The notes below the pieces were generated by a model. The model was not told the DNA's origin. It did not search any database and was given only the letters and a program-made list of their open reading frames with translations. From positions 2,056,142 through 2,120,141 of the forward strand of contig JAEVLN010000005.1 in assembly GCA_018350325.1 (NCBI GenBank): a stretch of DNA of 64,000 bases, in the 5' to 3' direction. Position 1 is the stretch's first letter; every line of letters begins with the position of its first letter. Below are positions 49,601-59,932 of the stretch, one piece after another. Origin of the DNA: Globodera rostochiensis. Lineage: Eukaryota; Nematoda; Chromadorea; Rhabditida; Heteroderidae. A program made the position numbers and the translations under genes.

Positions 49601-52600
49601 TGAAGTTACTGTATTCAATTCGTTTATGTACAGTACACAATGAAGTTACTGTATTCAATTCGTTTATGTACAGTACACAATGAAGTTACTGTATTCAATT
49701 TGTTTATGTACAGTACACAATGAAGTTACTGTATTCAATTTCTTTATGTACAGTACACAATGAAGTTACTGTATTCAATTTGTTTATGTACAGTACACAA
49801 TGAAGTTACTGTATTCAATTTCTTTATGTACAGTACACAATGAAGTTACTGTATTCAATTTGTTTATGTACAGTACACAATGAAGTTACTGTATTCAATT
49901 CGTTTATGTACAGTACACAATGAAGTTACTGTATTCAATTTGTTTATGTACAGTACACAATGAAGTTACTGTATTCAATTCGTTTATGTACAGTACACAA
50001 TGAAGTTACTGTATTCAATTCGTTTATGTACAGTACACAATGAAGTTACTGTATTCAATTTGTTTATGTACAGTACACAATGAAGTTACTGTATTCAATT
50101 TGTTTATGTACAGTACACAATGAAGTTACTGTATTCAATTTGTTTATGTACAGTACACAATGAAGTTACTGTATTCAATTTGTTTATGTACAGTACACAA
50201 CGAAGTTACTGTATTCAATTTGTTTATGTACAGTACACAATGAAGTTACTGTATTCAATTCGTTTATGTACAGTACACACAACGAAGTTACTGTATTCAA
50301 TTTGTTTATGTACAGTACACAATGAAGTTACTGTATTCAATTCGTTTATGTACAGTACACAATGCAACTGTGCGACAGTATCGGAACGCCAGTGGACACC
50401 CACACGACCAATGTTCAGCCGGACTTCGCCGCGATCAACGGGGAAATGGTCGGTGAAAGTTTTGATCGATCTAATCTCCCCGAAGGTTCTAATCGCTTCC
50501 ATTGATTGTTTCGTCGTTTGGCACTTTTTCGTGCCGCGTCAGTCGATGGCTGCAGGCGGCGGCGTTCGCATCAGAGTCGCGTCACCCAGCCAAAATGACA
50601 AGTGATCTTCTCGATCAGTCGGAATGGAACTGATCACTTTCCCGACAGAGTGCATTATGTGGACGAACAGCGGAACGAATCTCAAAAACAGCCGAACAAC
50701 GGCGTCACATCGGACAAGGTAAAACCCGTGGGGATTTGGGAGTTCAAGTCGAGACTTCCATTTGGGAGTTCAAGTCGAGACTTCCATTTGGGAGTTCAAG
50801 TCGAGACTTCCATTTGGGAGTTCAAGTCGAGACTTCCATTAGGGAGTTCAAGTCGAGACTTCCATTTGGGAGTTCAAATCAAGACTTCCATTTGGGAGTT
50901 CAAGTCGAGACTTCCATTTGGGATTCAAGTCAAGACTTCCATTTGGGAGTTCAAATCAAGACTTCCATTTGGGAGTTCAAGTCGAGACTTCCATTTGGGA
51001 GTTCAAGTCGAGACTTCCATTTGGGAGTTCAAATCAAGACTTCCATTTGGGAGTTCAAGTCGAGACTTCCATTTGGGAGTTCAAGTCAAGACTTCCATTT
51101 GGGAGTTCAAGTCAAGACTTCCATTTGGGAGTTCAAGTCGAGACTTCCATTTGGGAGTTCAAGTCAAGACTTCCATTTGGGAGTTCAAGTCGAGACTTCC
51201 ATTTGGGAGTTCAAATCAAGACTTCCATTTGGGAGTTCAAGTCAAGGCTTCCATTTGGGAGTTCAAGTCAAGACTTCCATTTGGGAGTTCAAATCAAGAC
51301 TTCCATTTGGGAGTTCAAGTCGAGACTTCCATTTGGGATTCAAGTCAAGACTTCCATTTGGGAGTTCAAGTCAAGACTTCCATTTGGGAGTTCAAGTCGA
51401 GACTTCCATTTGGGAGTTCAAGTCAAGACTTCCATTTGGGAGTTCAAGTCAAGACTTCCATTTGGGAGTTCAAGTCAAGACTTCCATTTGGGAGTTCAAG
51501 TCGAGACTTCCATTTGGGAGTTCAAGTCGAGACTTCCATTTGGGAGTTCAAGTCAAGACTTCCATTTGGGAGTTCAAGTCGAGACTTCCATTTGGGAGTT
51601 CAAGTCAAGACTTCCATTTGGGAGTTCAAGTCAAGACTTCCATTTGGGAGTTCAAGTCAAGACTTCCATTTGGGAGTTCAAGTCAAGACTTCCATTTGGG
51701 AGTTCAAGTCAAGACTTCCATTTGGGAGTTCAAATCAATACTTCCATTTGGGAGTTCAAATCAAGACTTCCATTTGGGAGTTCAAGTCGAGACTTCCATT
51801 TGGGAGTTCAAATCAAGACTTCCATTAGGGAGTTCAAGTCGAGACTTCCATTTGGGATTCAAGTCAAGACTTCCATTTTATTAACTTTTTAGACAAATTA
51901 TTATTTTTAGATTTGTGCGGTGGCTGCTGCCCGCGACTTTTTTCTGATTGTAAGACTTTGCCCGAATGATCGATCAAATGCTCTCGTCCCGTTGATTCTC
52001 GACAGGCGCGAGAGTCCGGTCTGGTCCACCGGTATTCCCTTCCGGACATTCGCCTTCAGTGCGTCCATCGGTCGAACATTCAAATGCCAAAACTAATGGC
52101 ACTAAATTGTGTGGGGAGCCGTCTAGCCTTGGTCGGAAAGGACAACACTTTATGCTTCTTCAATTTGCCCGATTCGAATTCTTTTTTGCCCGTTGCCGGT
52201 TTTGAGCGGAAGGAAGTTTGGATGGTCGAATGGGACGTGGTCAGCCGATCAGAGAGATGGTTGGAATTGGGGTGATCGGACGAGACTCGAGTCAAGATGT
52301 GAACCTCCCTCACCAACTTCGTCCCCAAATTCCAATCAGAACAGAAAGGATTTGATTGATTGGACTCACAAATCAGTTGATTAAGGAGAAAGACGACACT
52401 TTGGCCATCATGGAGAAGCAGCTTTTGCTTGTCATCAGAGGGACGGAGGTCGCGCGTTGGCGTTTTGCTGTTTGGTTGTTCTGCTTAAAAAAGTCTTTTT
52501 GCAGACGGAGAAGCCGGTGCCCCACTCGGGACGCATTTGTCAATTCAAAGATTTGGTAGTGAAAACCGTACTGCTTGACGAAGTGTTTCGGGATCCCGAG

Positions 52601-55443
52601 AAGATCAACAGCAAGCAGCACTTTGTGAACATCGAAATCAAAGTTTGTTTGAGATGATTGGCCAAATATGTATTGAATTGATCACATTGGAGGGAGGGGA
52701 GTTAATGAATCACATATTGTACTAAATAATGGATCCGATCGATCAGATCCTAAAGTCCGTCAAAGAGCTTCTCGATGCCGGCAAAATCTCCGAGGCGATC
52801 GTTCTGATTGAGCGAAACACTCACCCAAAACTTTGGCACGTTTGCCTTTGCACCCTCCGCTGAAGCCAAAATGCCATTCATTAAGGAACATTTTGGCGAC
52901 AGCGGCGCTTAAGAAATTGGACTTTCAAACGGCGGAACACGCTTTTGTGAAATTGGAGGACTTCGGCGGCATTCAGTTTCTGAAAAGGCTGCAGAACATC
53001 CACTCGGACGCGCTGAAGAAGGCCGAAGTGTGCGCTTTTTTGGGTGATTTGGAGGCGGCTGAGAAAATTTACTTTGAAAATGATCGGAGGTAATTTCTTG
53101 GGGGGGGGGATCGATCGGAGGTAATTTCTTTGGGGGGGGGGGTGGGAATCGATCGGGGGGGGGGGGGGGTTGATCGGAGGTAATTCCTTTGGGGGGGGGA
53201 TCGATCGGAGGGGGGGGGATCGATCGGAGGTAATTTCTTTGGGGGGGGGGGTGGGAATCGATCGGAGGGGGGGGGGGGTTGATCGGAGGTAATTCCTTTG
53301 GGGGGGGGATCGATCGGAGGGGGGGGGGATCGACGGAGGTAATTTCTTTGGGGGGGGGGGGTGGGAATCGATCGGAGGGGGGGGGGGAGGGTGATCGGAG
53401 GTAATTCCTTTGGGGGGGGGGGAGGGGGGATCGATCGAGGGGGGGGGATTGATCGGAGGTGATTCCTTTAGGGGGGGGGAGGGGGATCGATCGGAGGGGG
53501 GGGGGGGATTGATCGGAGATGATTCTTTGGGTGGGGGGGGATTGATCTTTGTGGTGGCTGCTGTTAATTGACTGACTGAACAAAGGGATTTGGCGGTCGA
53601 CATGCTGAGGAAGATGTACGACTGGTGCCGCATCACTCAGCTGCTCCAAAGCTCGAAAGGACCTGGCGACGACATTCTGGCACAGCAGACGTGGCAACAT
53701 GTCGGCGACTTTTATGCTGAGAGACAAAAATGGTGGGCTACGATTAATTAGTGGTAATTAGTGATTGATTGCGCGGATTAATGCCGTTAATTTGCACATA
53801 AATAATTAGCCCCCTTCAGGCAAAATGCGGCGCATTATTACGAACAGTCGAAAAGTTACGTTCAGCTCGCGCGATGCTATTTTATGTTGGGTGACTTTTC
53901 GCTCATGGAAACGCTGGCAGAAGAATTGCCCGAGGGGCACGAAATGCTCTCGGCAAGTCAAACCCAAAAATTATATTTATATTATAAAATATATTTGTAT
54001 TATAAAAATATATTTATTTTGAAGCAATTGGCGGAAATATTCGCCAACTACGGACTCTGCGAGCAGGCGATCAATTGCTATTTAAAAGTGATCAAATCGG
54101 CAAAACAAAACGGCGATTTGCTCTCTTTCAGTGCGATCGGATCAGCGAAGCGTTCGAAAAATGCATAAAGCTGAACAAATGGGACAAAGCGGCGGAATTG
54201 TCGGACAAATTCCATTTGGCTAATGTTGAGCATTTGCTTAGCCAATACGCTTTCCAAATGATTGGCAATAAAACCAAAAGTTTGGCGATGGCCCAACTCT
54301 ACCGGAAGGCCGCCAAATTCTTACAAGCGGCCAAAATTGTCTATGAGGTCAGAAGCAGTGATTTAACGTCAACAATTTCTAGCAGATCGGTTCCTAATTG
54401 ATCAAAATGATTATGTCCCTTTGTGCAGGTGGCAAAGGCGGAGCACGAGAAGCAGGCGCCACCCCAACGACTGAAGAAGCTTTACGTGATGGGGGCACTG
54501 CTGGTGGAGGAGTACCACGAACAGAACCGGGAGAAGATGGCCAGACGGAGGGAGGAAGGGGCCAGCAGTGTGAGGGGACGCCCGGGGGGGGGGGGGGGAA
54601 GATGAGGGAGATTCCGCGCCCGGGGGGGGGGGGGTGATGTTTTGTCATTTGGGGCCAACGACTTCTTTGAAGTGACGTCACCAATCCCTTGCCCCAAAGG
54701 CATCGATTGCGTTGGAGGGGCTTTTGGCGGAGGATCAAAATCTGAGTATGGAAGAAGCTCGAATGATAGACACGGCCTGGTCAGTGGCATTTTGGAGGTC
54801 GAATTTGGCAATGATTTGCCCGTAAAAGGCGCGGCGCGGAGGCCTTTCACTTTTTTATGATGGCGCATTGCCAACTTTACGAGGGGGCTAATGACGCGGC
54901 GATGAAAACGGCGCTGACATTAATCGCTTACGACGATTTGTTGGAGGCCATCGAAGTGTACTCTTTGCTCGGTTAAAGTCAATGAATTTGATGGAATTTG
55001 ACGGCAATTTAACTTTTAGCGTTGACTTCCTATTTTGCGGAACATTACGGCATTTGCTCGAAGGCATTTATGAAATTGGAAACGATGGAATTCATTCCAA
55101 AGGATGAGAGAGAAGTGTACGCCGACTTGGCCATGCAAATATTTGTCAAGTCGGTGGTTCCTAAAAACGTCTCAATTTGTGCCATGCCAACAGAAATGAA
55201 CCCAAGGACAGTTCGACGGCCCCTCTGGCGGAGTGTCCCAACTGCGGCCAGAAGATCCCCGGCCATTCTTTGATTTGTCCCAATTTAAAGTGCAACCACC
55301 GGCCGCCCATTTGCGTGGCCAGCGGACAGCCAATTTTTGAGCCCCAATTTTGGCTCTGTGCCAAATGCAAACACCGGGCAAAACTACGCGAAATCGCCTC
55401 TTTCAACTTTTGCCCGCTCTGTCACTGCGAATTCACTGCTTAA
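46605..55443 (+). CDS. ifta-1: WDR35/IFT121, intraflagellar transport complex A
   Basis: IFT-A core subunit, retrograde transport in cilia. ATG 46605: MYAFAAKR joins FQIQTPGTATFTTIAWMLNR and GFVAVGGNDGALRLLVL, matching the WDR35 start. WD repeats include KLASSDDNGLIIVWM, ILGSVDGNRLWNKDI and DGEVHAYDQNGNFCTKVQM. A second set runs from the exon at 50356 (DSIGTPVD) to about 52.3 kb. The TPR-like half has QTAEHAFVKLEDFGGIQFLK, CEQAINCYLKV, LKKLYVMGALLVEEYHEQNR and GICSKAFMKLETMEF. The C-terminal zinc-ribbon-type region has CPNCGQK, CAKCKHR and FCPLCHCEF, stop 55441-55443. The gene is stretched to 8.8 kb by satellites in introns 48689-50355, 50719-51910 and 53090-53587, and two early introns have long C runs. 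Some middle exons are only roughly placed. Confidence 0.92.
48721..50363. repeat. 40-bp satellite in a WDR35 intron, copying the acceptor
   Basis: About 41 head-to-tail units of 40 bp (TGAAGTTACTGTATTCAATT then (T/C)(G/C)TTTATGTACAGTACACAA). The real acceptor of this intron is the last copy: TTTATGTACAG at 50345-50355, followed by exon TACACAATGCAACTG. Every unit therefore carries the same acceptor plus the first exon bases. Variants are mostly TTTG/TTCG/TTTC at one site. Confidence 0.95.
50737..51877. repeat. 26-bp satellite in a WDR35 intron
   Basis: About 44 units of GAGTTCAAGTC(G/A)AGACTTCC plus ATTTGG. Variable sites are G/A in GTCGAG/GTCAAG and AGTC/AATC; three units are one base short (GGGATTCAAG). 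A 26-bp unit without stops keeps all three forward frames open. It sits between exon end 50718 and exon start 51911. Confidence 0.95.
53080..53540. repeat. G-rich minisatellite copying a WDR35 donor
   Basis: Eight or so irregular units containing GATCGGAGGTAATT(T/C)(C/T)TTGGGG, which repeats the exon end (GATCGGAG, exon ends 53089) and the 5' splice site GTAATT, alternating with ATCGATCGGAGGGGGGGG. The last two units have the donor mutated (AGGTGATT, AGATGATT). Confidence 0.9.
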
Positions 55444-55877
55444 GCGAAGAAAGGGCGCCGATCGATCGAAATAAAAAAACAAAATAAATAAATTAATTGA
55501 TTGATTAAAAAGAAAAAATCGATTGGTCATTATGCCAAAAACGACGGTTTGAGTCCGGCCGTTTCTGGCCGTCCGTTTGAGTCTTCCGTTTCACCCCGCG
55601 GCTTTTTTGGCCAAATAAGCGGCGTCCTGCCCCCTCCTCCCGCCGCCGGCGCCCATTGCCGTCCCAACGGCGTCACCCAAACTCAGCGCAATTGCCTTCG
55701 CTTCACTTCGCCTCCGTTGCCAACAAAGCCAATGTTCAGAAGGCACCGAGGCCACAAATTTCTAATTAAGTAAAAATTTAATTAAATTTAAAATAAAAGT
55801 GCCCCCCGCCGCCGCCAACCCTCCAAAACGAAGTGCCACAATTTTCCCGAAATGGCGTTGGATACAAATAAAACTGT
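55444..55877. other. Convergent 3' region of WDR35 and the TBCCD1-like gene
   Basis: AT-rich near 55470-55510 (WDR35 3' UTR with AATAAA-like motifs), then C-rich sequence near 55620-55690. No open frame supported. Confidence 0.5.
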
Positions 55878-57500
55878 TCAGGGCCCAACGCCTTCCAAAC
55901 GCTCTCCGACGACGGCAATTCGTTTTTGTCGATCTGAATGATTGGCCGGGCGTTTATTCCATTGGCCGGGGGGGCGAACTTCGAAAGGACTCAGCAAAAC
56001 GTTCTCTTCGACCGACAAAAGTCGCATTCCGACGGCATCCAATTCGTATTTAAGCCCCTAAACTGATCAAAAACCCTTTGATTTGAATCGAAAAATGTGA
56101 AATTAAAACACAAAACAGCGCCAAAATGAACGAATTCGCTTACATCGAAGAAAACATTGTAATGGCCGAGTGTAATTTTACTGCAATTGTCTGCTCTAAT
56201 CGCAATGGCATCGGCCGTTTGGCAAAACAAAGTGACGTTATGGCAACAGTCCAATCGAATATGCGAACAAATGGCCGAAATGGTAACATTTTTGCAGTGA
56301 CGAATGAGCAAAAAGCCAAAAATTGGGCCAAAAACGATGGGCCCAGCCTAAATCTGGTTTTTTTGGGACAAAAATTTCAGGATTTTGTTTTGTCCCTTCG
56401 GTGAAAAACGTTTTTAAAAGAGAAAAGAGTGGCCGACCTTTACGCAATCGGCGACAATTGCCGTTTTGAGTGCCAACGGATGAAAAACTGCGGACGCTGT
56501 CGGACGACCTCCCCTCAGGCGCATATTTCCTCCACGTAGTGCCGAACTCGACAGAATTTCCATGCGGCCCCACCCCTCCAGCAACAATCTTCGCCTAGGG
56601 GCACTTCGGACGGCGGTCAACGAACGGCGAATGTGTGAAACATTGCGGGGACATAAATGAGTCGGGGACGAATCGGGGGACAGCTGAAACACATCGGACT
56701 GGAGGCAAGAGGAGAACATACGGACCATGGCGAGAAAGGGCATCTGAACGAATCCATTCGATGACTTGGATGGAGTAGACCTCCCAGATTCTTCAAATTC
56801 ACTTATGGAGGACAACTGAGTCCCCATTTTAAGTGAATTTGAATCTGATTCCATCTCTACCTAAATCTTAACTGGTGGACGAATTTGAAAAAATTAGGGT
56901 AATATTTAGCAGTCCAATCATCACTCATTACCTTCCCCCATTTGGCCAACAGTTTGCAAGCGGGTTCAGGCCGAATCCGTGCCAATTTTGTGCTGTCGAC
57001 ACTTTCGAAAGGCTTTTGGAGCAGTGTTCCCTCAAAGACGAGGTCAAATGTTGAAGGGATAGGCAAACGGACGGTCGATGGCATTTTGTCCAGCAGAAAG
57101 GGAGGGACTGAGGCAAAGGCGGCACAAAAGGGGGGCAACGGCACGCCCAACAGAGGAAATGTCTGGGAGTCGGTCAGCACAAAAATGGCACAAAAAAGCG
57201 CTGAATTTGCTCATTTAGTTCATTCATTTCATTGTCAATGACTGATCAATTCATTTATTTCATTGTCAATGACTGATCAATTCATTCATTTCATTGTCAG
57301 AAATGAACTGCTTGATCTTCTGGACCGCCTCACCTGCATTTTCCCTTACAAATTGTTCGGCCGACAATTCATCGTCGTGCCGGTCAAACAAAGCCAATGC
57401 CGTGCAAAGCAAAGCCAACGGAACTTTCGTTTCCAATTTATCGTCGGAGTCACCGTTTTCGGTACTTTTCTGTGTGTATTTTTTGCGTTTCGTTTCAAAA
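55878..57500 (-). CDS. TBCC domain-containing protein 1 (TBCCD1)-like
   Basis: TBCCD1 is a centrosome/Golgi-positioning protein with a beta-helical TBCC/C-CAP domain. The diagnostic part is ALKTAIVADCVK joined across the intron at about 56350-56433 to AGPIVFGPIFGFLLIRHCKN, then VTISAICSHIRLDCCHNVTL and ITLGHYNVFF, which follows TBCCD1 turn by turn (C-NTTIVLGPV, HLHSCDNVKVI, CHRLS). A last exon reads MRLLSVEENVLLSPFEVRPP, near the family's C-terminal segment. Upstream exons (PIPSTFDLVFEGTLLQKPFE at about 57.0 kb; VPLALLCTALALFDRHDDEL at 57.3-57.4 kb) are open and on the same strand but less clearly matched. The 5' end is unresolved; 57500 is approximate. Confidence 0.6.
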
Positions 57501-57665
57501 CAAATTCAAAACAAACGCAAAATCGAAGGGATTTGACGGAGGGAACGACGCATTTTGTTGCAGTTTTTGCAGCAAAGAAAATGAATTGGCCGATTGAAGG
57601 GGGAAGAGGGCACAAATCGACGGCAAAAAGACAATTCCATCGCGGCAAACTGAGGCCAATCAAAT

Positions 57666-58010
57666 TTAGGCAATTTGGGCCATTATTCGTTTCTTTACCT
57701 GACCGTCGTCCCCATTATTTGGCCCATCCAAGCGAAATTCAGTGCCATTTGTCGACACGAAACACTGTCCGATGGCACTTTTGGTCGATAGGCCAAGTCC
57801 AAACATGCCAAAACATTTCCAAGGGGCCAAATTGCGACGCAAAATGTTTGCGGGAGGGAAGCCGACAATGGCGGCATTGATCAATTGTCGTTTATTGGCA
57901 GATTTTGTGGGGGGGGGGGGAGGCAAAAGTTCAAAGAAAGGCCGCCCTCGGCCACCGCCAATGTTCGTTTGGTCGCCATTGACAACCAAAACAAAGGCAA
58001 AGAATGGCAT
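57666..58010 (-). CDS. Unrecognised minus-strand exon, possibly 5' part of the TBCCD1-like gene
   Basis: Open frame with natural-looking composition: FAFVLVVNGDQTNIGGGRGR, then LAPWKCFGMFGLGLSTKSAI and CFVSTNGTEFRLDG. Interrupted by a Pro/C-run stretch. The FGLGLSTKSA...STNGTEFRL pattern faintly resembles SPRY domains, too weak for a call. It could be an upstream exon of the gene below it or a separate small gene. Confidence 0.3.
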   Translation of the reverse strand: MPFFAFVLVVNGDQTNIGGGRGRPFFELLPPPPPTKSANKRQLINAAIVGFPPANILRRNLAPWKCFGMFGLGLSTKSAIGQCFVSTNGTEFRLDGPNNGDDGQVKKRIMAQIA

Positions 58011-58036
58011 GACAGATGTTTTTTTTTGTTGCTTTT

Positions 58037-58549
58037 ATGCTTCACAAAATGATTGATTTGGAGGGGAATTCAAATTTGGACGGATTATTTGTTGGACAAT
58101 TAGAAGCTTTGAGGATTTTGGGGGATAAAGTGATTGGACCAATTGCCGATCACTCTCCGTCAGACGCGATGTTCCAAAGATGGCGTAAAAATGGCGGAGA
58201 GGCCAAACATCCCCAGAGGGGAGGAGGCGAACAGCGCAGGCGATGGGGGCGACTTTTTTCTTCCGGAAGTAATTCCGACGGATTGGGGGGAATTCGATGA
58301 AAGTCTAAAAATGGGGGTATAAAATTCTGTTTCCGTCCGTCCCATTGTAAGACTTCGAAGCCGACCTTTGGACGCCGTTGTGTGTGGGACTGTCCGACCA
58401 ACTCGCCGACCACCAATTGCTGCTGCCCTTTCCCTGTGCCGTCCCTGCCACTGGCAAACTGCTCATTGAACCCTCAAGTGATCGTTTTTCTGTTACAACG
58501 TTCCCTTGTAGCCCAATCCACAGAGAAGGGCACAACAAATGGTCATTAG
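58037..58549 (+). CDS. Unrecognised acidic protein, probable gene
   Basis: ATG 58037 (MLHKMIDLEGNSNLDGLFVG) with LGDKVIGPIADHSPSDAMF, then a stretch in another frame (AERPNIPRGEEANSAGDGGD, VIPTDWGEFDESLKMG) that joins across a 37-nt intron (58318-58354) to DFEADLWTPLCVGLSDQLAD, and across 58471-58511 to a short end STQSTEKGTTNGH. The frame change near 58183 has no intron and may be a sequence error or show that the true start is downstream. No family recognised. Confidence 0.35.
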
Positions 58550-59932
58550 TACTGCTCCAACATGTTGTTGTGCTGCTTTCCGATGTTCTTTTCTGGTTGA
58601 ACTGATGCATCGATGGCGTCCACCCATTCGATAGAGTTTGGCCCAAATTGTCCCTCCCGGCGATGTCCGGTTCTGCTCCGAAAGGCACGACACTCGCCCC
58701 ATCGGAGTCTCTTCCCCATACCGACCCACTTTCGGTTGTTCCAGTCCATAACTTTGATCGCCAGTTCAATGTCTCCGTCTTTCGTAGGTCGATCAGTCCG
58801 TTTCCGACTCCAAAGCCCAATGATCGCTGATCAATTCCCCTCTCTGCCCTCCAACGGGGGCCCAGCAACAAATTTCGCTGTCTGATCGATCGTCGGCGAC
58901 TGTTGCGTCTTTTCGGAGAAAGAATTTGGCCTTCTAAATTTGTCTTCTCATCGGCCAACCAAATTGGCCCATCCGCTTCCGAATTTAGAGCTTTTGATGG
59001 CATGTAATGGACTGTTAACGGCGGTTTCGGACCTTTAACGGACGAAGAAAAACTGAGTCGTCCGGATGAACGCTTTTGAGAATGGTTTTGATGATGAAGT
59101 TGGGGCAAATGCTTCTGATGTTGCTGAACATAACGAGACCCCTCTCGTCGAAGGTGCCGTACCCGTGGTGAAAGTGTCAATTCGTTTAGGCAGGTTGTAC
59201 GGTGGTGGTTGGGGAAATGAGAACGGCACTTTTCTTGGTCCGAGGCATCAACAGCGGGGGAAGGGGCCGGAGGAGGTGGCTAAAAATGAACGATTTGACA
59301 TTCAAAATATTAGAAAATGCCTTTCTGATCGGTTTTTGCTGCGTTGTTGTCGAACTTGTGGTTGTTGAGGCGATGCTGGACGCCGTTGTTGAACCCAACG
59401 AATGGAAGGAGTTCGGCGAGTTGCCGCTGTCCATCCCTTCCAACAGCGACGGGCTTTTCCTCCGCCGCTTCTGCAACCTTTCGCCACCCAAAACGTCGTC
59501 CGGGCTGCGAGCAACTTTCGCATGATTCTGAATAAAAGTTGTGGGATTTTCAAAAGTTCGCCCTTTCCTCCGACATTGTCAAGATGACCTCCTCCAGCCC
59601 CAGTCTGAACAGCTCGAGCATTTCTTGCATTTTCGACTCCAACAATCAGAAGATGCCCTGCAGCCTCAGCAGAACCAATTTTCCCTTTGTGCTCCTCCGT
59701 TCCCCCTCCTTTCACCGCGCATTCGTTCGGCAGCCTTCCCGTGGGCTTCGGCATTCGCCCCGTCCCCTCTCCGATTGCGCCGTTCCTGATCGGCACTCCT
59801 CCAGCCGTTGTGACCTCCAACAACGGCGCCCTCCCCCCGCCCACCGGCGAGCATCGCCGGATTGGCCTTTTGGTTGTGCTGCCCGTGAAAGTCTCTCCCC
59901 GCCGCAATTTCCGTGCCGAATTCCACAAAGTT
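58550..59932. other. Unresolved coding-looking region
   Basis: Open frames exist on both strands and none is decisive. The + strand offers NAFENGFDDEVGANASDVAE, then LTFKILENAFLIGFCCVVVE with EPNEWKEFGELPLSIPSNSD (59.28-59.5 kb), then a Pro-rich end running past 59932 to a stop at 59957-59959. The - strand has a 291-codon open frame (58305-59180) whose composition looks antisense. A + strand gene overlapping the 3' end of the membrane-protein gene is the simplest reading. Confidence 0.3.

Noticed and set aside
45384..50363. Regular arrays that look CRISPR-like at a glance
   Set aside because: Units are directly tandem with no unique spacers, and the genome is eukaryotic.
50602..51892. Three overlapping long frames (324-408 codons) reading EFKSRLPFGSS-type repeats
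   Set aside because: A stop-free 26-bp unit keeps all frames open. The array lies between WDR35 exons that join in phase across it.
58305..59180. 291-codon minus-strand frame
   Set aside because: Low-complexity, antisense-like composition, no domain, and better coding-looking pieces on the other strand; left unresolved rather than called.
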